Position numbers and translations under genes: made by a program. From Monosiga brevicollis MX1 (Eukaryota; Opisthokonta; Choanoflagellata; Craspedida; Salpingoecidae): a stretch of DNA of 33,422 nt. Location of the stretch: NCBI RefSeq assembly GCF_000002865.3, contig NW_001865041.1, positions 645,935 to 679,356 of the forward strand, written 5' to 3'. The notes beneath the pieces are model-generated. The model saw nothing but the letters and a program-made list of their open reading frames with translations. It did not search any database and was not told the DNA's origin. Positions 1 through 13,002 of the stretch are shown here, one piece after another; position 1 is the stretch's first letter, and every line of letters begins with the position of its first letter.

Positions 1-328
1 TGCTCCAAGCAAACGCTGCTGGCCACCAACCTGGGTCTGCTGTTCAACGCCCGCCAACGCTACGAGGTATGTGTGCGAGCGGGCGCGCATCGGTTTCCAA
101 AACTATCAAGCTCCCATTTGAATCGGCCATCAGCGCCCTGACCTTGACCCCTGACGGTTATTGTGCACGCACGATGCTTTGGCTTTATGCTCCTCATGTC
201 CACAGGCGCTGTACCAGGAGTTTCACCACGGTGAAGTGACCGTGGCTGATGCGGCACATCGAGTAGGCTTTCGGTTACCTCATGAAGTCGCGCCGACTAG
301 TACAAAGGACTCGGCTTCCAAGGCCTAG
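1..328 (+). CDS. 3' end of an unrecognised gene (partial)
   Basis: Two terminal exons can be read: 1-66, open at the left edge, and 206-328. Exon 1 ends in phase 0 at GAG before a GTATGT donor. The intron ends in TCCACAG, and the next exon continues in frame to TAG at 326-328. The visible 62 residues include LLATNLGLLFNARQRYE, ALYQEFHHGEVTVADAAHR and a Ser/Lys-rich tail ending SKA. The segment looks helical and charged. I do not recognise the family and see no motif that names one. The splice junction and the stop are well supported; the product is unknown because the N-terminal part lies outside the window. Confidence 0.6.
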
Positions 329-745
329 GTTTTTTTCCCTCGAGAGCAGATGAAAAGGCGAAAACGCGCACTGTAATTGGCTTTAGTTGTTGGGCAAGTG
401 TCTGTCTCATCTCTCCGTCCAGCTTGAAACAATCACCGGACCTCCTGCGGATCCTTGCTGATTTATACAATGCTCGTTGAATGGGAGGCCCACGGCCCTT
501 GTTGGTCGTCGATGGCAGCGCCATGGTCATTCCAATTTACAAGTCCTTTTGCCATGATTGCAGCCAGAGCTTTTGCGTCAATGCTCACAACAACACCCGA
601 TATCCAAAACACCCGATATTCATAACAACGCCAGCAGCAGCAACAACAACAACAACATCTCCTCTCGATGCCTTACTCATCGATGGGCACGAATTTCCCA
701 ATCAGACCACGCAGCTCCTCAAATTACATAGCACAATGCCGACTC
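329..745. other. Intergenic spacer between converging genes
   Basis: This lies between the stop of the left-edge gene and the stop of the minus-strand gene at 746. It holds a short CAG/CAA tract at about 632-656 and a small direct repeat of ACACCCGATAT near 594-620. An ORF starting at 481 crosses it, but its content is low-complexity and Thr/Gln-rich with no family resemblance. I see no gene here. Confidence 0.5.
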
Positions 746-2981
746 CTAACGTTCCTCCATGGACAACGTCTCCGAGTACTTCAGTACCTGTCACAAGCAA
801 GAGCAAGCCCATCACCACGCGCACGAGCATGAAGGTCATGCATAGTGGTAACACGTCATCACAGCAACAAACAAGGCAAGACACTTTGAATGGACTTGCA
901 AATAAAATAAAACAAAACATGTTCCAGACCCTCAAAACACAACCATCACAACAACAGCAGCAGCAGCAGCAACAACAACAATAACCGCTTGGCACTGATG
1001 GCCAATGGACGTACCCGGTGTCGGCTGCCTCCCATGCCACGCTTTTCCAGCTGGCGGATTCGTTTGAGCTCGTGCTCGTGGAGCCGAATTTCTTCCGGTG
1101 AGGCTCCGAGCGCGCGTAGACGGTTGAGCAGGGCAAAGTCCGGATCCGACTCTGAAAGTTGACGCGAGGCGTGGCGACTCAAATGCGACTCGCGTGTTGT
1201 GGATGATGAGTGCTGAGTTGTCAAAGGTTTGGTTGCGCTCGTGCTCAGCTGACTCAAGGGTGTGGCCGTACGCGACCCATAGCGCAGCGGCAGTACCGCA
1301 CCAGGGCTGGGTGAACGGCTGCGATAATCGTGGGCTAGCGGTGATCGCTCGCGACGGCCTCCACCTGGTCGCGTTAGGGACCCCAGCGTGCGACCGCGCT
1401 CCATCTCGCTGACCGAGGCCCGCCGGGAACCATGGGAGGCGGGTTCTCCGTACGAAACGCGCCGACGGTCGGATGCGACCGGTGAGCCGGGGGGCGAGGC
1501 CTGAGTCGGCCGGATGCTTGGGGAGGACTGATTTTGTTTGATACTGTAGCCATATTTCAGGGCTGAACGACCCACGTCGGCGCCACGTTCAGGTGAAGTC
1601 TCCTCGCCAAAGCCCGAATCATGGGGATTGATGAGTGTGGATCGCTCCCGGACTTCAAATCCCGAATCTTCCAGCATGTGCTCGCTCGAGATCGACTCGT
1701 AAGGGACTCGATGAGCCCGCGGCAGGGTGTCCTTGTCAATGTCTGCCTGGTGGTGGCTGACGGATGAGGAGGGCTCATGTCGTGTGACGATGCGTCCAGT
1801 GTCGCCAGTGGCTCCCTCGTCCTCATGGGCCTCGTCCACAGGGAGGCGAACTTGCCGCTTTTGGCTGGGTCGCACCCGAGCAAAAGGACTTTCCTCTTCA
1901 ACATCCATACCCACACTAGATCGTGCACCGCGAGCATACGAGGCGCGGCTAGAGCTAGAGTGACGGCTTGGTGCTGCAGACGGGACACTTGCTTCGGGGT
2001 CGGGCTTTTCATGGGAAGCAGAAGCACGTGTAGGGGTAGCCGAGGTCTGCAATGGAGAGGGATCGGTCTCGCTCTCCTCCTCAAGGTGGTCTGAGAAATG
2101 AAAGTGAACGCTGCGGGTGCGGGGCCGAGATCCGAGCTCGGGCTCGGGCTCGGGTGGGGGTGCATCTGCTCGCTCCAAGCGTGGCGTCCCGGTAGCCAGA
2201 TGAGGGTCAGACGCTTGGTCCGCAATCACGCGAGGCTCGCGCCGGCGCTGGGGCGGTGCGCCATTGAGCGAGGCGGCGAAGATTGAGCGATCGGAGGATG
2301 GGTTGGCAGTTGTGCCGCCTCGAGCCACACTGCGCGCCGGCTTTGTGTCCGCCTCTGTTTGTGCCTGGGCTGGTTGTTCGGGGATCGTCGTTGAAGTGTT
2401 GCTTTGTGAGTTTGCGGGAAGCGTCAGTTCCTCCACTTGTGCCCGGCGTCGGCGCGTGTCCTCTCGAGGTGGAGGTGCAGCGGCCTTCTCTCGGTCCAAA
2501 GTGTGGGAGACATCTGGGCGAGGCTTGTGTTGTGTGCCCTTGGCTGCCGCAGCCATCAGAGCATCCAGTGACACGAGCTTGGCGCCGCCGAGGTTCTTGA
2601 CAGCAAGTCGGAGTAGCTCTGGCTCAAACGTAACCGACGGCACGTCCTACACCCCACAACGAGACAAGAAGGAAAAAGAGAGGTGCGATGAGTATCAGCA
2701 GATGCCAGATTTTTGCACGCCTACCAAAGACAGCAACTCGCCCATACCACTTGATTGGTCGCCTGGCGCATGTTGCTGGTGGCAGCAGACAAAGTAGCAA
2801 GAAGGCAAGTAAGAAATGAAGCCAACCCCTTTTCCTCTGGGACAAGGGGTGTCGGCGTGTCGGCGTGTCTGCTGGCTGGGTACAATCTTTTCCAGGCGCA
2901 CAAGTGCACCTCGGATCCGACCGGCTGGTTGTCGAGCTGATTCCGGATTAGCAAATGGCGCATGAAAGTGGTCGTGCGCAT
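746..2981 (-). CDS. Unrecognised Ser/Arg/Pro-rich, largely disordered protein
   Basis: Proposed exons in transcript order are 2981-2748, 2646-1015 and 787-746, about 635 residues. The middle exon carries nearly all the protein. It opens with DVPSVTFEPELLRLAVKNLG and a short Ala-rich helix, followed by about 450 residues of low-complexity Ser/Arg/Pro/Glu sequence with an EPEPEPE run, and ends in a charged helix containing LRALGASPEEIRLHEHELK. The middle exon ends in phase 0 at a strong GTACGT donor (1014). The last exon follows a CTTGTGACAG acceptor and encodes VLKYSETLSMEER and stop. Reading through the donor instead would add a poly-Leu tail, which I take to be intronic CTG/TTG repeat. The start is uncertain: ATG 2981 and ATG 2771 are both in frame in exon 1. 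No known domain is recognised. It is divergent from the RPRD1-like gene. Confidence 0.55.
948..981. repeat. CAG/CAA trinucleotide repeat in an intron
   Basis: About eleven CAA/CAG triplets on the plus strand, reading CTG/TTG on the minus strand. In my model it lies in the last intron (788-1014) of the minus-strand gene. It would otherwise be translated as poly-Leu or, in another frame, poly-Cys. Confidence 0.85.
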
Positions 2982-3237
2982 GCACGCGCAAGACGTCGGT
3001 CACCAACTGTCACGGTTTCCAGTCGACTGGTCGTCCCATTCGCGTCTCCATTGTGCGCGTCAAACGCGCCTCCGATGCTTGCATGCACACACAGAAGCGA
3101 GCTTGACCATTTGTCAGACGAACCCCTTAAATTATCTGACATTTACTGTTCGATCGATCGATTGATACTCTTGTCGTTGGAATCGAAGGTTTTGGGAGAA
3201 GTGGCAGGCCTGCCATGCTGATGACCGCAACAAGGCC
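2982..3237. promoter_or_regulatory. Divergent promoter region with an inverted TCTGACA pair
   Basis: This is a 256-bp spacer between the starts of the minus-strand Ser/Arg/Pro-rich gene and the plus-strand RPRD1-like gene. It holds TGTCAGA at 3112-3118 and TCTGACA at 3135-3141, an inverted pair with a 16-bp gap. The same motif recurs in other spacers of this window. Its role as a promoter element is inferred from position only. Confidence 0.45.
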
Positions 3238-4999
3238 ATGAGTTTGTTCAAGGAGGATGCCTTTGTGCGGCGTTTGAAGAGCTTGACCACATCCCAGGAA
3301 AGCATCGAAACTCTCTCGCTTTGGATGCAAAATTTTCGTGGGCAAGCCTTCTCCGTGGTCGCCCTCTGGCTCGACACCCTCAAGCAAGGTCAGTCCGTGC
3401 ACCAGTTCTGCGCTTTGCACTGCGGTGGCAATCTGGCATTTGTGCAAACGCATTTCTGATTTGATGCTCTTTCTTTTCAATTGCATGTGTAACGTTGGGG
3501 GTTTTGCGTGCTGCGATAGATCAGGGCAGCCGCCTGAAGTACATGTACCTGGCCAATGACGTCCTGCTCAACTCGAAGCGGCGAGGCAACGAATACCAGG
3601 CTGCTTTCCGGCCCATATTGGCAGAGGCGCTGGAGCTAGCGGCTACAGCCGCTCAAGCCGATTCCAAGGTTCACCAGCGGCTGCAGCGTTTGGTGGGCAT
3701 TTGGCAACAACGAGGTGTCTACTCTTTAGAGGAGCTAGAGGCGATGCGCTCCGCCCTTCGCAAGGCCTCCTTTCTGACTGTGGGCACCACGGGTGTGGGT
3801 GGCGCCTCTGTACCCGTGGACGCTGCCCTCCTCGATGAGGCTATTGATGTACGTGCGAGGACCGGCCGCTGGCAATGTGCCTGATCAGTTTATTTGTGCT
3901 GTCTGTTATCGCTGCTTGAGTGGTCGCAAGAAGCAGTGGGAATGTTCGGAAGACTTCACGATCGGTCGCCCGTGCACCAGGCTCAAGTCCTCATGCGATT
4001 CCCGGCATTCGCATCCTTGCTTTTACGGCCACTAGAAACCTGAGCTCATTAGTCGTGTGGAACAGCTTGAGCGGTCCATGGGGGCCACGCGTACCCTCTA
4101 TGACTCTGTGCGCGCACTTCCCCGCGAGCTTTTTCGCGTCAGTTATGTAGCAGATATGGAGGGTACGGTGACGAATACGTGTTCCAACGGTTCAGAGAAG
4201 GGGCATATGAGCATTGTCGTCATTGGCTTGCTCGTGCATATCCCGCGCCTCTTGTGCTCTATCCTGCTTGCTGCGTGTCGCCGTCTCAGGCTTACGACCC
4301 CGTGCCTTGCCACGTACCTCATTCCTATGCAGACCTCGATGCGCTCGAGAAACAGAGCGCAGCCGTGCAACAGGCCATGGAGGCCATCCAGCGATTGCGA
4401 GACGGCGTCAAGAAACAGCTTGACTCGCACCACAAAGTCCAGACCAGCCTCTCCGTGCTGATGAAGCAAGAGCAGCGAGAGGCTGCCAACATTCATGAGC
4501 GGCTCGAGGTACTTGCCGGTGCTGTTTGATCCCACCACCTTGAATATGCCTCTTGGTTTGATCTTCACCTCAATCAACCTCTGACACAACCTTTCCCAAT
4601 GCTTCTGCCGCTCAGCATTGTCGCAACCAACTCGAGACCTTGGCAGCCTTACGGCGGGACTTGAAGGTGCACCTTGAAAACTTGCCAGACGATCAAGTTC
4701 TTCCCACCGGGCCAACGAGTGCAACCACGTCACCCTATTCCTCCAACCGAAAGCAGCCCAATGACCAGTTCCATGGGGCCAATGACGGCCCTCCTACCAG
4801 GAGCGTCAGCACCGAGGAGGCGGCTCTATTGGACCTGCCCTCTTCCGCTGGGCCAACCGTGGCCCCCTCGATTCAGGATATCTTTGGGGACGACGATGAT
4901 GAGGAAGAAGATGAAAGGTTTGCTGTTGACCATCACAAGGGCAGTGATAGTGCCGGTGAGCACCATGGCCTGCCATCACCCAAGCGAGCTCATCGCTGA
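3238..4999 (+). CDS. RPRD1: RPRD1-like CID-domain protein (RNA polymerase II CTD binding)
   Basis: Five exons: 3238-3388, 3520-3848, 4036-4137, 4290-4508 and 4616-4999, giving 394 residues with all phases consistent. Residues 1 to about 133 form a CTD-interacting domain, with SQESIETLSLWMQNFR, the YMYLANDVLLNSKRRGNEY core helix and LVGIWQQRGVY, matching the RPRD1A/B and Rtt103 family. Residues of about 195-295 are Gln/Glu/Lys-rich and coiled-coil-like, as in RPRD1 dimerisation regions. An acidic run DDDDEEEDE lies near 358-367, and the tail ends SPKRAHR. Family members bind the phosphorylated C-terminal repeat of RNA polymerase II and act with phosphatases in transcription and termination. 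The start is the first ATG of the CID. The protein is somewhat longer than human RPRD1A/B because of the disordered C-terminal part. Confidence 0.9.
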
Positions 5000-5454
5000 C
5001 CAGCCACACCAACAACAAGAACACCAACAATAGGAACAGTCAACAGCAAATTTTTTTACCCCCCTTGCACTTTTATCACATAATCTGACAATTAATTCTG
5101 ACATAGTTACTTTCTTGCTTTCAAGCGACACAAGTTAAGAGAATTGAACCCCATCTGCCTTTTTTTTCCTACCACCGGTACGAGACAAGGAGCTGCCTTG
5201 CTGCTCAGCGCGCTCAGTCGAGCTCAGCCTGAGCTCAGGTCGAGCCTCAGGTGCCCTTGGCCCCTCTAGTCTCGCGGCGGCGCGGTTGACCTCTTGATGG
5301 GCATTGATTTCGAAGCGAATTAGCATCACACAGCGCGTAGCTTTGGCACCGCCGTTCTTTTACGCACGACTGGTCTCATTGCTTGATCTGCTTTCTTCCG
5401 TTGCTGGCCCCTCGCTCGGTCATTGCACGATCGACCAAATCTTTGATAGGCACC
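5000..5454. promoter_or_regulatory. Spacer and likely promoter of RPS15
   Basis: This lies between the RPRD1-like stop and the RPS15 start. Two TCTGACA copies sit at 5084-5090 and 5097-5103. A pyrimidine-rich stretch, CTGCTTTCTTCCG, at about 5387-5400 is 55-70 bp before the ATG and could be a transcription start with a TOP-like leader; that is inference. I see no gene here. Confidence 0.4.
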
Positions 5455-6453
<999 letters not shown>

Positions 6454-6454
<1 letters not shown>

Positions 6455-6459
6455 ATAAA
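6454..6459 (+). terminator. Possible polyadenylation signal of RPS15
   Basis: AATAAA begins at the last base of the RPS15 stop codon. If used, the 3' UTR would be only about 20-30 bases. This rests on the hexamer alone. Confidence 0.35.
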
Positions 6460-6954
6460 TCGAGGTGTTGATATTCTGCTTTTTACCTGTTTCGAAAACG
6501 GCAACATACATCATGTTGTTTTTGCCAGCCAAGAGCCTTGTCTTTGCGAGCCTGATGAAAGTCGACAGGGACAGTGTACAGATCGAATATGTATGTCACG
6601 GGCACGCTCATGAAGATAGGTATCAAGAGACATGTGACGTTAGGACCAGCAGGTTCACGGGAGACTGGCTCTGTCCTGTGTGATCATGCGTGTAACGATA
6701 TTATCATGAATTGCTCGTTCGTGTTGAAACACATTCGCACACGCGCGCGCGCCAATGGCTTCAATCGTCATCATGGCGCTAGCACATCCCCCTTTCAGGC
6801 CACCCCACCCGACAGTAGGCAGCAATCAGGCAGGTAGCTGCAAGACGTTGAAAAGCCTTCTGCACCTGCAAAATAAGTGCGACACTTGTGACGTTGGCTC
6901 GGGTCGGTCGGAGCGAGCTGTGAGTTTGAAGCCATGTCATATCTGAATACATTT
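6455..6954. other. Spacer between converging RPS15 and PDCD2
   Basis: These 500 bp lie between two 3' ends. Apart from the AATAAA at the left edge and a short CG/CA-rich run near 6737-6752, I see no ORF with coding character, RNA gene or repeat. Confidence 0.5.
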
Positions 6955-9605
<2,651 letters not shown>

Positions 9606-9704
9606 GGTGACGGTCACCACCAGATGTAAACCACGCACAGCACGTCCCGTGGCCGAGCAGCGAGTTGGAAGACACCAAGACACCGAGAACCAGACACACG
9701 GTTC

Positions 9705-9779
<75 letters not shown>

Positions 9780-10238
9780 CGCGTGTTCGTCCGCAGTTTG
9801 AGAAATAGCAAACCTCACTTTGTTCGTCTTCTGAAACTTCTGGTCTCGTTTTTTTTTTAGGAGAGGACGGAAACATAAGAGGCACAGGTGCAGGTGCAGG
9901 TGTCGCGACGAGTCTCCATTAGGGCGAACGCCATTGCCAGCACCAGCGGCAGTGCCACTGCCGTCACGGGTACCAGCCAATGTATGCGGACTGTGTCTAG
10001 TTGGTGCGTGACAGCGCCTTGGTATTGGTGTGCAGGCGATCCGATCCGTCCATGACTTGAATCGCAGCTGATTTCCGTTCAGCCATTCACCATATCACTT
10101 TGGAAACCCCTCCCCGCCCTCCCCCGTTTGGTGCGCGTATGTTGCTGGCGGGTTTGTGCGGCCACATCGATTGATGAGGCAGAGGCGAGTCGGTGCCACG
10201 GATCTCATAGGGCGGACGTTATCTCTGCAACAGCTACC
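9606..10238. promoter_or_regulatory. Divergent promoter region of PDCD2 and SMIM7
   Basis: This 633-bp spacer separates the two ATGs. It contains a (GT)n tract at 9706-9778, about 100 bp upstream of the PDCD2 start, a T run near 9850 and a CAGGTG-type repeat near 9890-9902. I see no ORF that continues any family, so it probably holds two promoters and 5' UTRs. Confidence 0.45.
9706..9778. repeat. (GT)n microsatellite upstream of PDCD2
   Basis: An uninterrupted run of about 36 GT dinucleotides in the divergent PDCD2/SMIM7 spacer. Confidence 0.97.
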
Positions 10239-10916
10239 ATGTTTTCCATCGCTGACCTCATTTTGGCAATGTGCGAAGTGCCACGTTCACACTTCTGATG
10301 ACACAGACACGCACACGCACACAGACACACACACACACACTGTCGCAGGCTCACGTGAAATGGTTATCGCCTTCGCAGAACCCTCTTCATCAATGCCGGG
10401 GCCGTTCTCAACTTCAAACTGTCCGTTCCTATTTGATTATGCTTTGGCGCACAGCACGGCAATGCACTTGTGGGTGCGACAACTGCTCAAAGCGCATTCT
10501 TCATCATCGATTCCGTTTGGTCACCATAGGGCAAAACCCGAGGCCACATTCGAAGACGTCGAGCCTTCCATGGGTGTGTGTGAGCGTGTTGACGTGCTTG
10601 AGTTCCCCAAACATCAACACCTCCAAGCAAAGGGTTGCCAGTGCGCCCCATAGTGCTCATGTTGTTGGCAACCTGCTCTGGCGTTGGCTGGCTGCCTTCC
10701 GACGGTGCAGGTGATCGGATTCGTGGTGTCATCCTCAACCTTCGCTACTTTCGTATCTTCATCGCCATGTGGAACATTCTCATGATCATCTTCATGATCA
10801 TGTACGAACCGCTGCACCGTGTGCAACATGTTCTCAGCTTGACCGTGTCCGGTGGCGGCGGCTATGCTTGGACTCATCAAACTATGCGCCTGTTTGTTAG
10901 ATTTTTCGGGGCTTGA
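10239..10916 (+). CDS. SMIM7: SMIM7, small integral membrane protein 7
   Basis: Five small exons, 10239-10270, 10379-10420, 10530-10573, 10711-10801 and 10901-10916, give 74 residues (human 75). The first hydrophobic segment leads into TLFINAGAVLNFKL, followed by a short acidic linker (EATFEDVEP), then GVILNLRYFRIFIAMWNIL and a hydrophobic end, IIFFGA. NAGAVLNFKL and LRYFRIFIA-WNI are the hallmark strings of SMIM7. The last exon is only 16 nt; it was chosen because GTACGA at 10802 is a good donor, TTTGTTAG a good acceptor, and the join restores the family's C-terminus (human ends in LFGS). SMIM7 is a conserved small membrane protein of unclear function. Confidence 0.92.
10300..10341. repeat. 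CA-rich tract in SMIM7 intron 1
   Basis: Imperfect CA repeats (ACACAGACACGCACACG, then CA x9) inside the 108-bp first intron of SMIM7. Confidence 0.85.
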
Positions 10917-11229
10917 GCCAGCTTACACGAGTCACGCAACAGGGTGATTACGTGCGGAAGGAGTGAGCATGATTCTTTGCTTGAGCAAACTCCTCATTGA
11001 GTCTTGCACGTCGAGCACTCATCGTGTCAGACCCAAGCTTTGCTGTGCGCTGCGCGCTGCTCCTCTTCACTATGACTATCCCCGTGACCGCAACTGTTTG
11101 TGATGGCGTGCGCACGTATCCCGATCCTAAATTCAATTACATGCAGGACATTGTCCAAAGAAACAGATGTGGTTTGACGAGTTCTGTGGCTTTGGGCATG
11201 AACCAACATGTTCAGCTCATTGTGCAGCG
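10917..11229. other. Spacer between converging SMIM7 and aminotransferase
   Basis: These 313 bp hold both 3' UTRs. One TGTCAGA lies at 11025-11031. Short ORFs on both strands show no family resemblance, and I see no gene. Confidence 0.45.
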
Positions 11230-12693
11230 TCATTCAAGGCGCATCGCACTAGATTCCGTGGCAAAGGCCTCCAGGAGTGGGGCGTAGTCGGCTTCCGTGT
11301 TGTACACGTGGGCTGACAGGCGGACACAGAGCTCCTGTCCTTGATTGATTCGTTTGACTGGAACCTCGATATTGCGGCGATACAAGCGTTCCTGCAGCTC
11401 TGGAGCATCATCTCCCGTCAACGGGCGTTTGGGATGCACCCAGCGAGGAAGCGGTACCAGTCGCATGTTGGCAGCTCTCAGCTCCGGGTCCAGTGGCTCG
11501 GTGGTCCCAAAGGTAGCCAAGCACTGCTGTACAACACGATCCAACAGCTGCGAGGTATAGGCTCGACACGCAGACAAATCCAGGTCCCGCCACAGCTGAA
11601 TAGTATCGGCCAAAGTGAGCACGGCAGCATAGTCACGGCAGCCGTCCCATGAAAAGGCTTCCAAAAACCCACCACGGTAGCCGTGTGACACAATTAGTGG
11701 GCGCAAGTGGTCCTGCCAGGCTGGATCAACCCACATGACAGCGGCACTCTTGGCGCCACATAGCCACTTGTGAGTGTTGGTGACATAGGCTTTGATACCG
11801 CTTCTTTGCATGGACGCCATATCCAAAGGCTCTTGCCACAGGCCGTGGGCCCCATCAACCAGGACGTCGATGCCCTGGTCGCGGGCCCACCCTGCAAGCT
11901 CCTCAATGGGCAACCGTGCGGCGGTGTTGGATGTGATGTGGTCAAGAACCAGCGCCGTGGGTTGTCCGCCCTCGGCGAGGATGCGCTCCACGGAGTTCTG
12001 CAAGGCGGCCAGCACACCCCTAGTGGTCAGAGGCGCCGCCGAACTGAGCGGTAGATCACACTCCACCTGTTGTACACCATGGCGCTGGCAAGCAACGGCC
12101 AACATGGTTTTGACGGCCCCGTAGGCCAGGCTGGTGGACAGGATGACACTGTTGCTGCGAGAGGCCGCGGTGCGCACCACGTGCTCAATCGCAGCATTCA
12201 GCCCGGTGGTGGCATTCGGAAGAAGAACAACGTCTTTGGGTTGCGCGTTGATGAATTTGGCCACCTCACGCCAGTTGCGGGCCTGGTGGGGCAGCAGCAC
12301 GCGGTCAAAGAAGCGCAGAGGTTGTGCTTCCTGATACGTGCGCCAGCGTGAGGCTTGCTCGTGGATGGGCTTGAGAGTGGCACCAAAGGCACCGTGGTTG
12401 AGAAAGGCAAACTCAGGGTCCAGCATGAAGAGCCGACGCAGCGCCGGGGAGCCCGGTTGCAGTGGCTGGTCGCTGCTGGGTAGCGTCACAGCAGGCGGAC
12501 ACCCAGCCGTGGGCAGTGGCACGGGCCAGGCGTCAAGCTCGGTGCGGATCATGGCGTCGACATTGCCGCTGAAAAAGCTGCCGAAGCTCGCCCCCGGTGG
12601 TGGCAAAGACCCTGCCCCACTGGCTTGAGCGGTGCTCATTGCACGACCACGCGCAGCCGCGGCCACCGTCGCCACAACCACTTGCCTCGTCAT
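11230..12693 (-). CDS. PLP-dependent class V aminotransferase (isopenicillin N epimerase / cysteine desulfurase-like fold)
   Basis: A single uninterrupted exon of 487 residues. The class V fold is shown by AFLNHGAFGATLKPIHEQ near the start of the catalytic domain, LPNATTGLNAAIE in the phosphate-binding region, VLVDGAHG with D280 and H283 contacting the cofactor, and TNTHKWLCG with K309 as the Schiff-base lysine. After K309 comes VSHGYRGGFLEAFSWDGCRDYAA, as in isopenicillin N epimerase-like proteins. The substrate cannot be told from sequence. ATG 12693 is chosen; the first 28 residues (MTRQVVVATVAAAARGRAMS and on) are Ala/Arg-rich without acids, so a mitochondrial presequence is possible. An in-frame ATG 30 codons upstream overlaps the TCTGACA motifs and is less likely. 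Lack of introns is unusual here. Confidence 0.9.
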   Translation of the reverse strand: MTRQVVVATVAAAARGRAMSTAQASGAGSLPPPGASFGSFFSGNVDAMIRTELDAWPVPLPTAGCPPAVTLPSSDQPLQPGSPALRRLFMLDPEFAFLNHGAFGATLKPIHEQASRWRTYQEAQPLRFFDRVLLPHQARNWREVAKFINAQPKDVVLLPNATTGLNAAIEHVVRTAASRSNSVILSTSLAYGAVKTMLAVACQRHGVQQVECDLPLSSAAPLTTRGVLAALQNSVERILAEGGQPTALVLDHITSNTAARLPIEELAGWARDQGIDVLVDGAHGLWQEPLDMASMQRSGIKAYVTNTHKWLCGAKSAAVMWVDPAWQDHLRPLIVSHGYRGGFLEAFSWDGCRDYAAVLTLADTIQLWRDLDLSACRAYTSQLLDRVVQQCLATFGTTEPLDPELRAANMRLVPLPRWVHPKRPLTGDDAPELQERLYRRNIEVPVKRINQGQELCVRLSAHVYNTEADYAPLLEAFATESSAMRLE

Positions 12694-13002
12694 TCTCCCT
12701 CTTCTGGTGAGCTGGCCAAGCAACGGATGCCGATGACGATGCGATCGGCGAGAGCTTTTTATCTGACAATCTGACAACATCACAACAACACAACACAAAA
12801 TTAAATTTTTGATTTTTATTGAACGGGTGGTGCTTCTTCTTCATTTCCTGGGTGTGATGGTGGAAGCGACGATGAGGCGGATGTGTTGGCGCTGACCGAC
12901 CGGTTGTACATTGTGTGGCCGTGGGCGGAGGCGCGTGAGTTCCTTTGCAGGTATTCGAGACAGCGGACTTGGGGATATTGGCTGGTACTTTTTTTTGCCA
13001 AC
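12694..13002. promoter_or_regulatory. Divergent promoter of aminotransferase and USE1 genes
   Basis: A 309-bp spacer between two ATGs. It holds a tandem pair of TCTGACA at 12762-12768 and 12770-12776 (period 8). On the minus strand the pair is followed at once by GATAAAAAGC, a TATA-like string about 65 bp before the aminotransferase ATG. The promoter role is inferred from position. Confidence 0.5.

Noticed and set aside
481-984. 167-codon ORF ending in poly-Gln
   Set aside because: Low-complexity Thr/Ser/Gln sequence with no family match; it overlaps the 3' exon and repeat-bearing intron of the minus-strand gene.
702-1136. Hydrophobic minus-strand ORF with poly-Cys
   Set aside because: It runs through the CTG repeat out of frame with the long exon. 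The in-phase splice to 787-746 explains the region better.
10802-10900. Extension of SMIM7 exon 4 to the TGA at 10914
   Set aside because: It would add a Gly-rich tail absent from the family; splicing from GTACGA to a TTAG acceptor restores the expected C-terminus.
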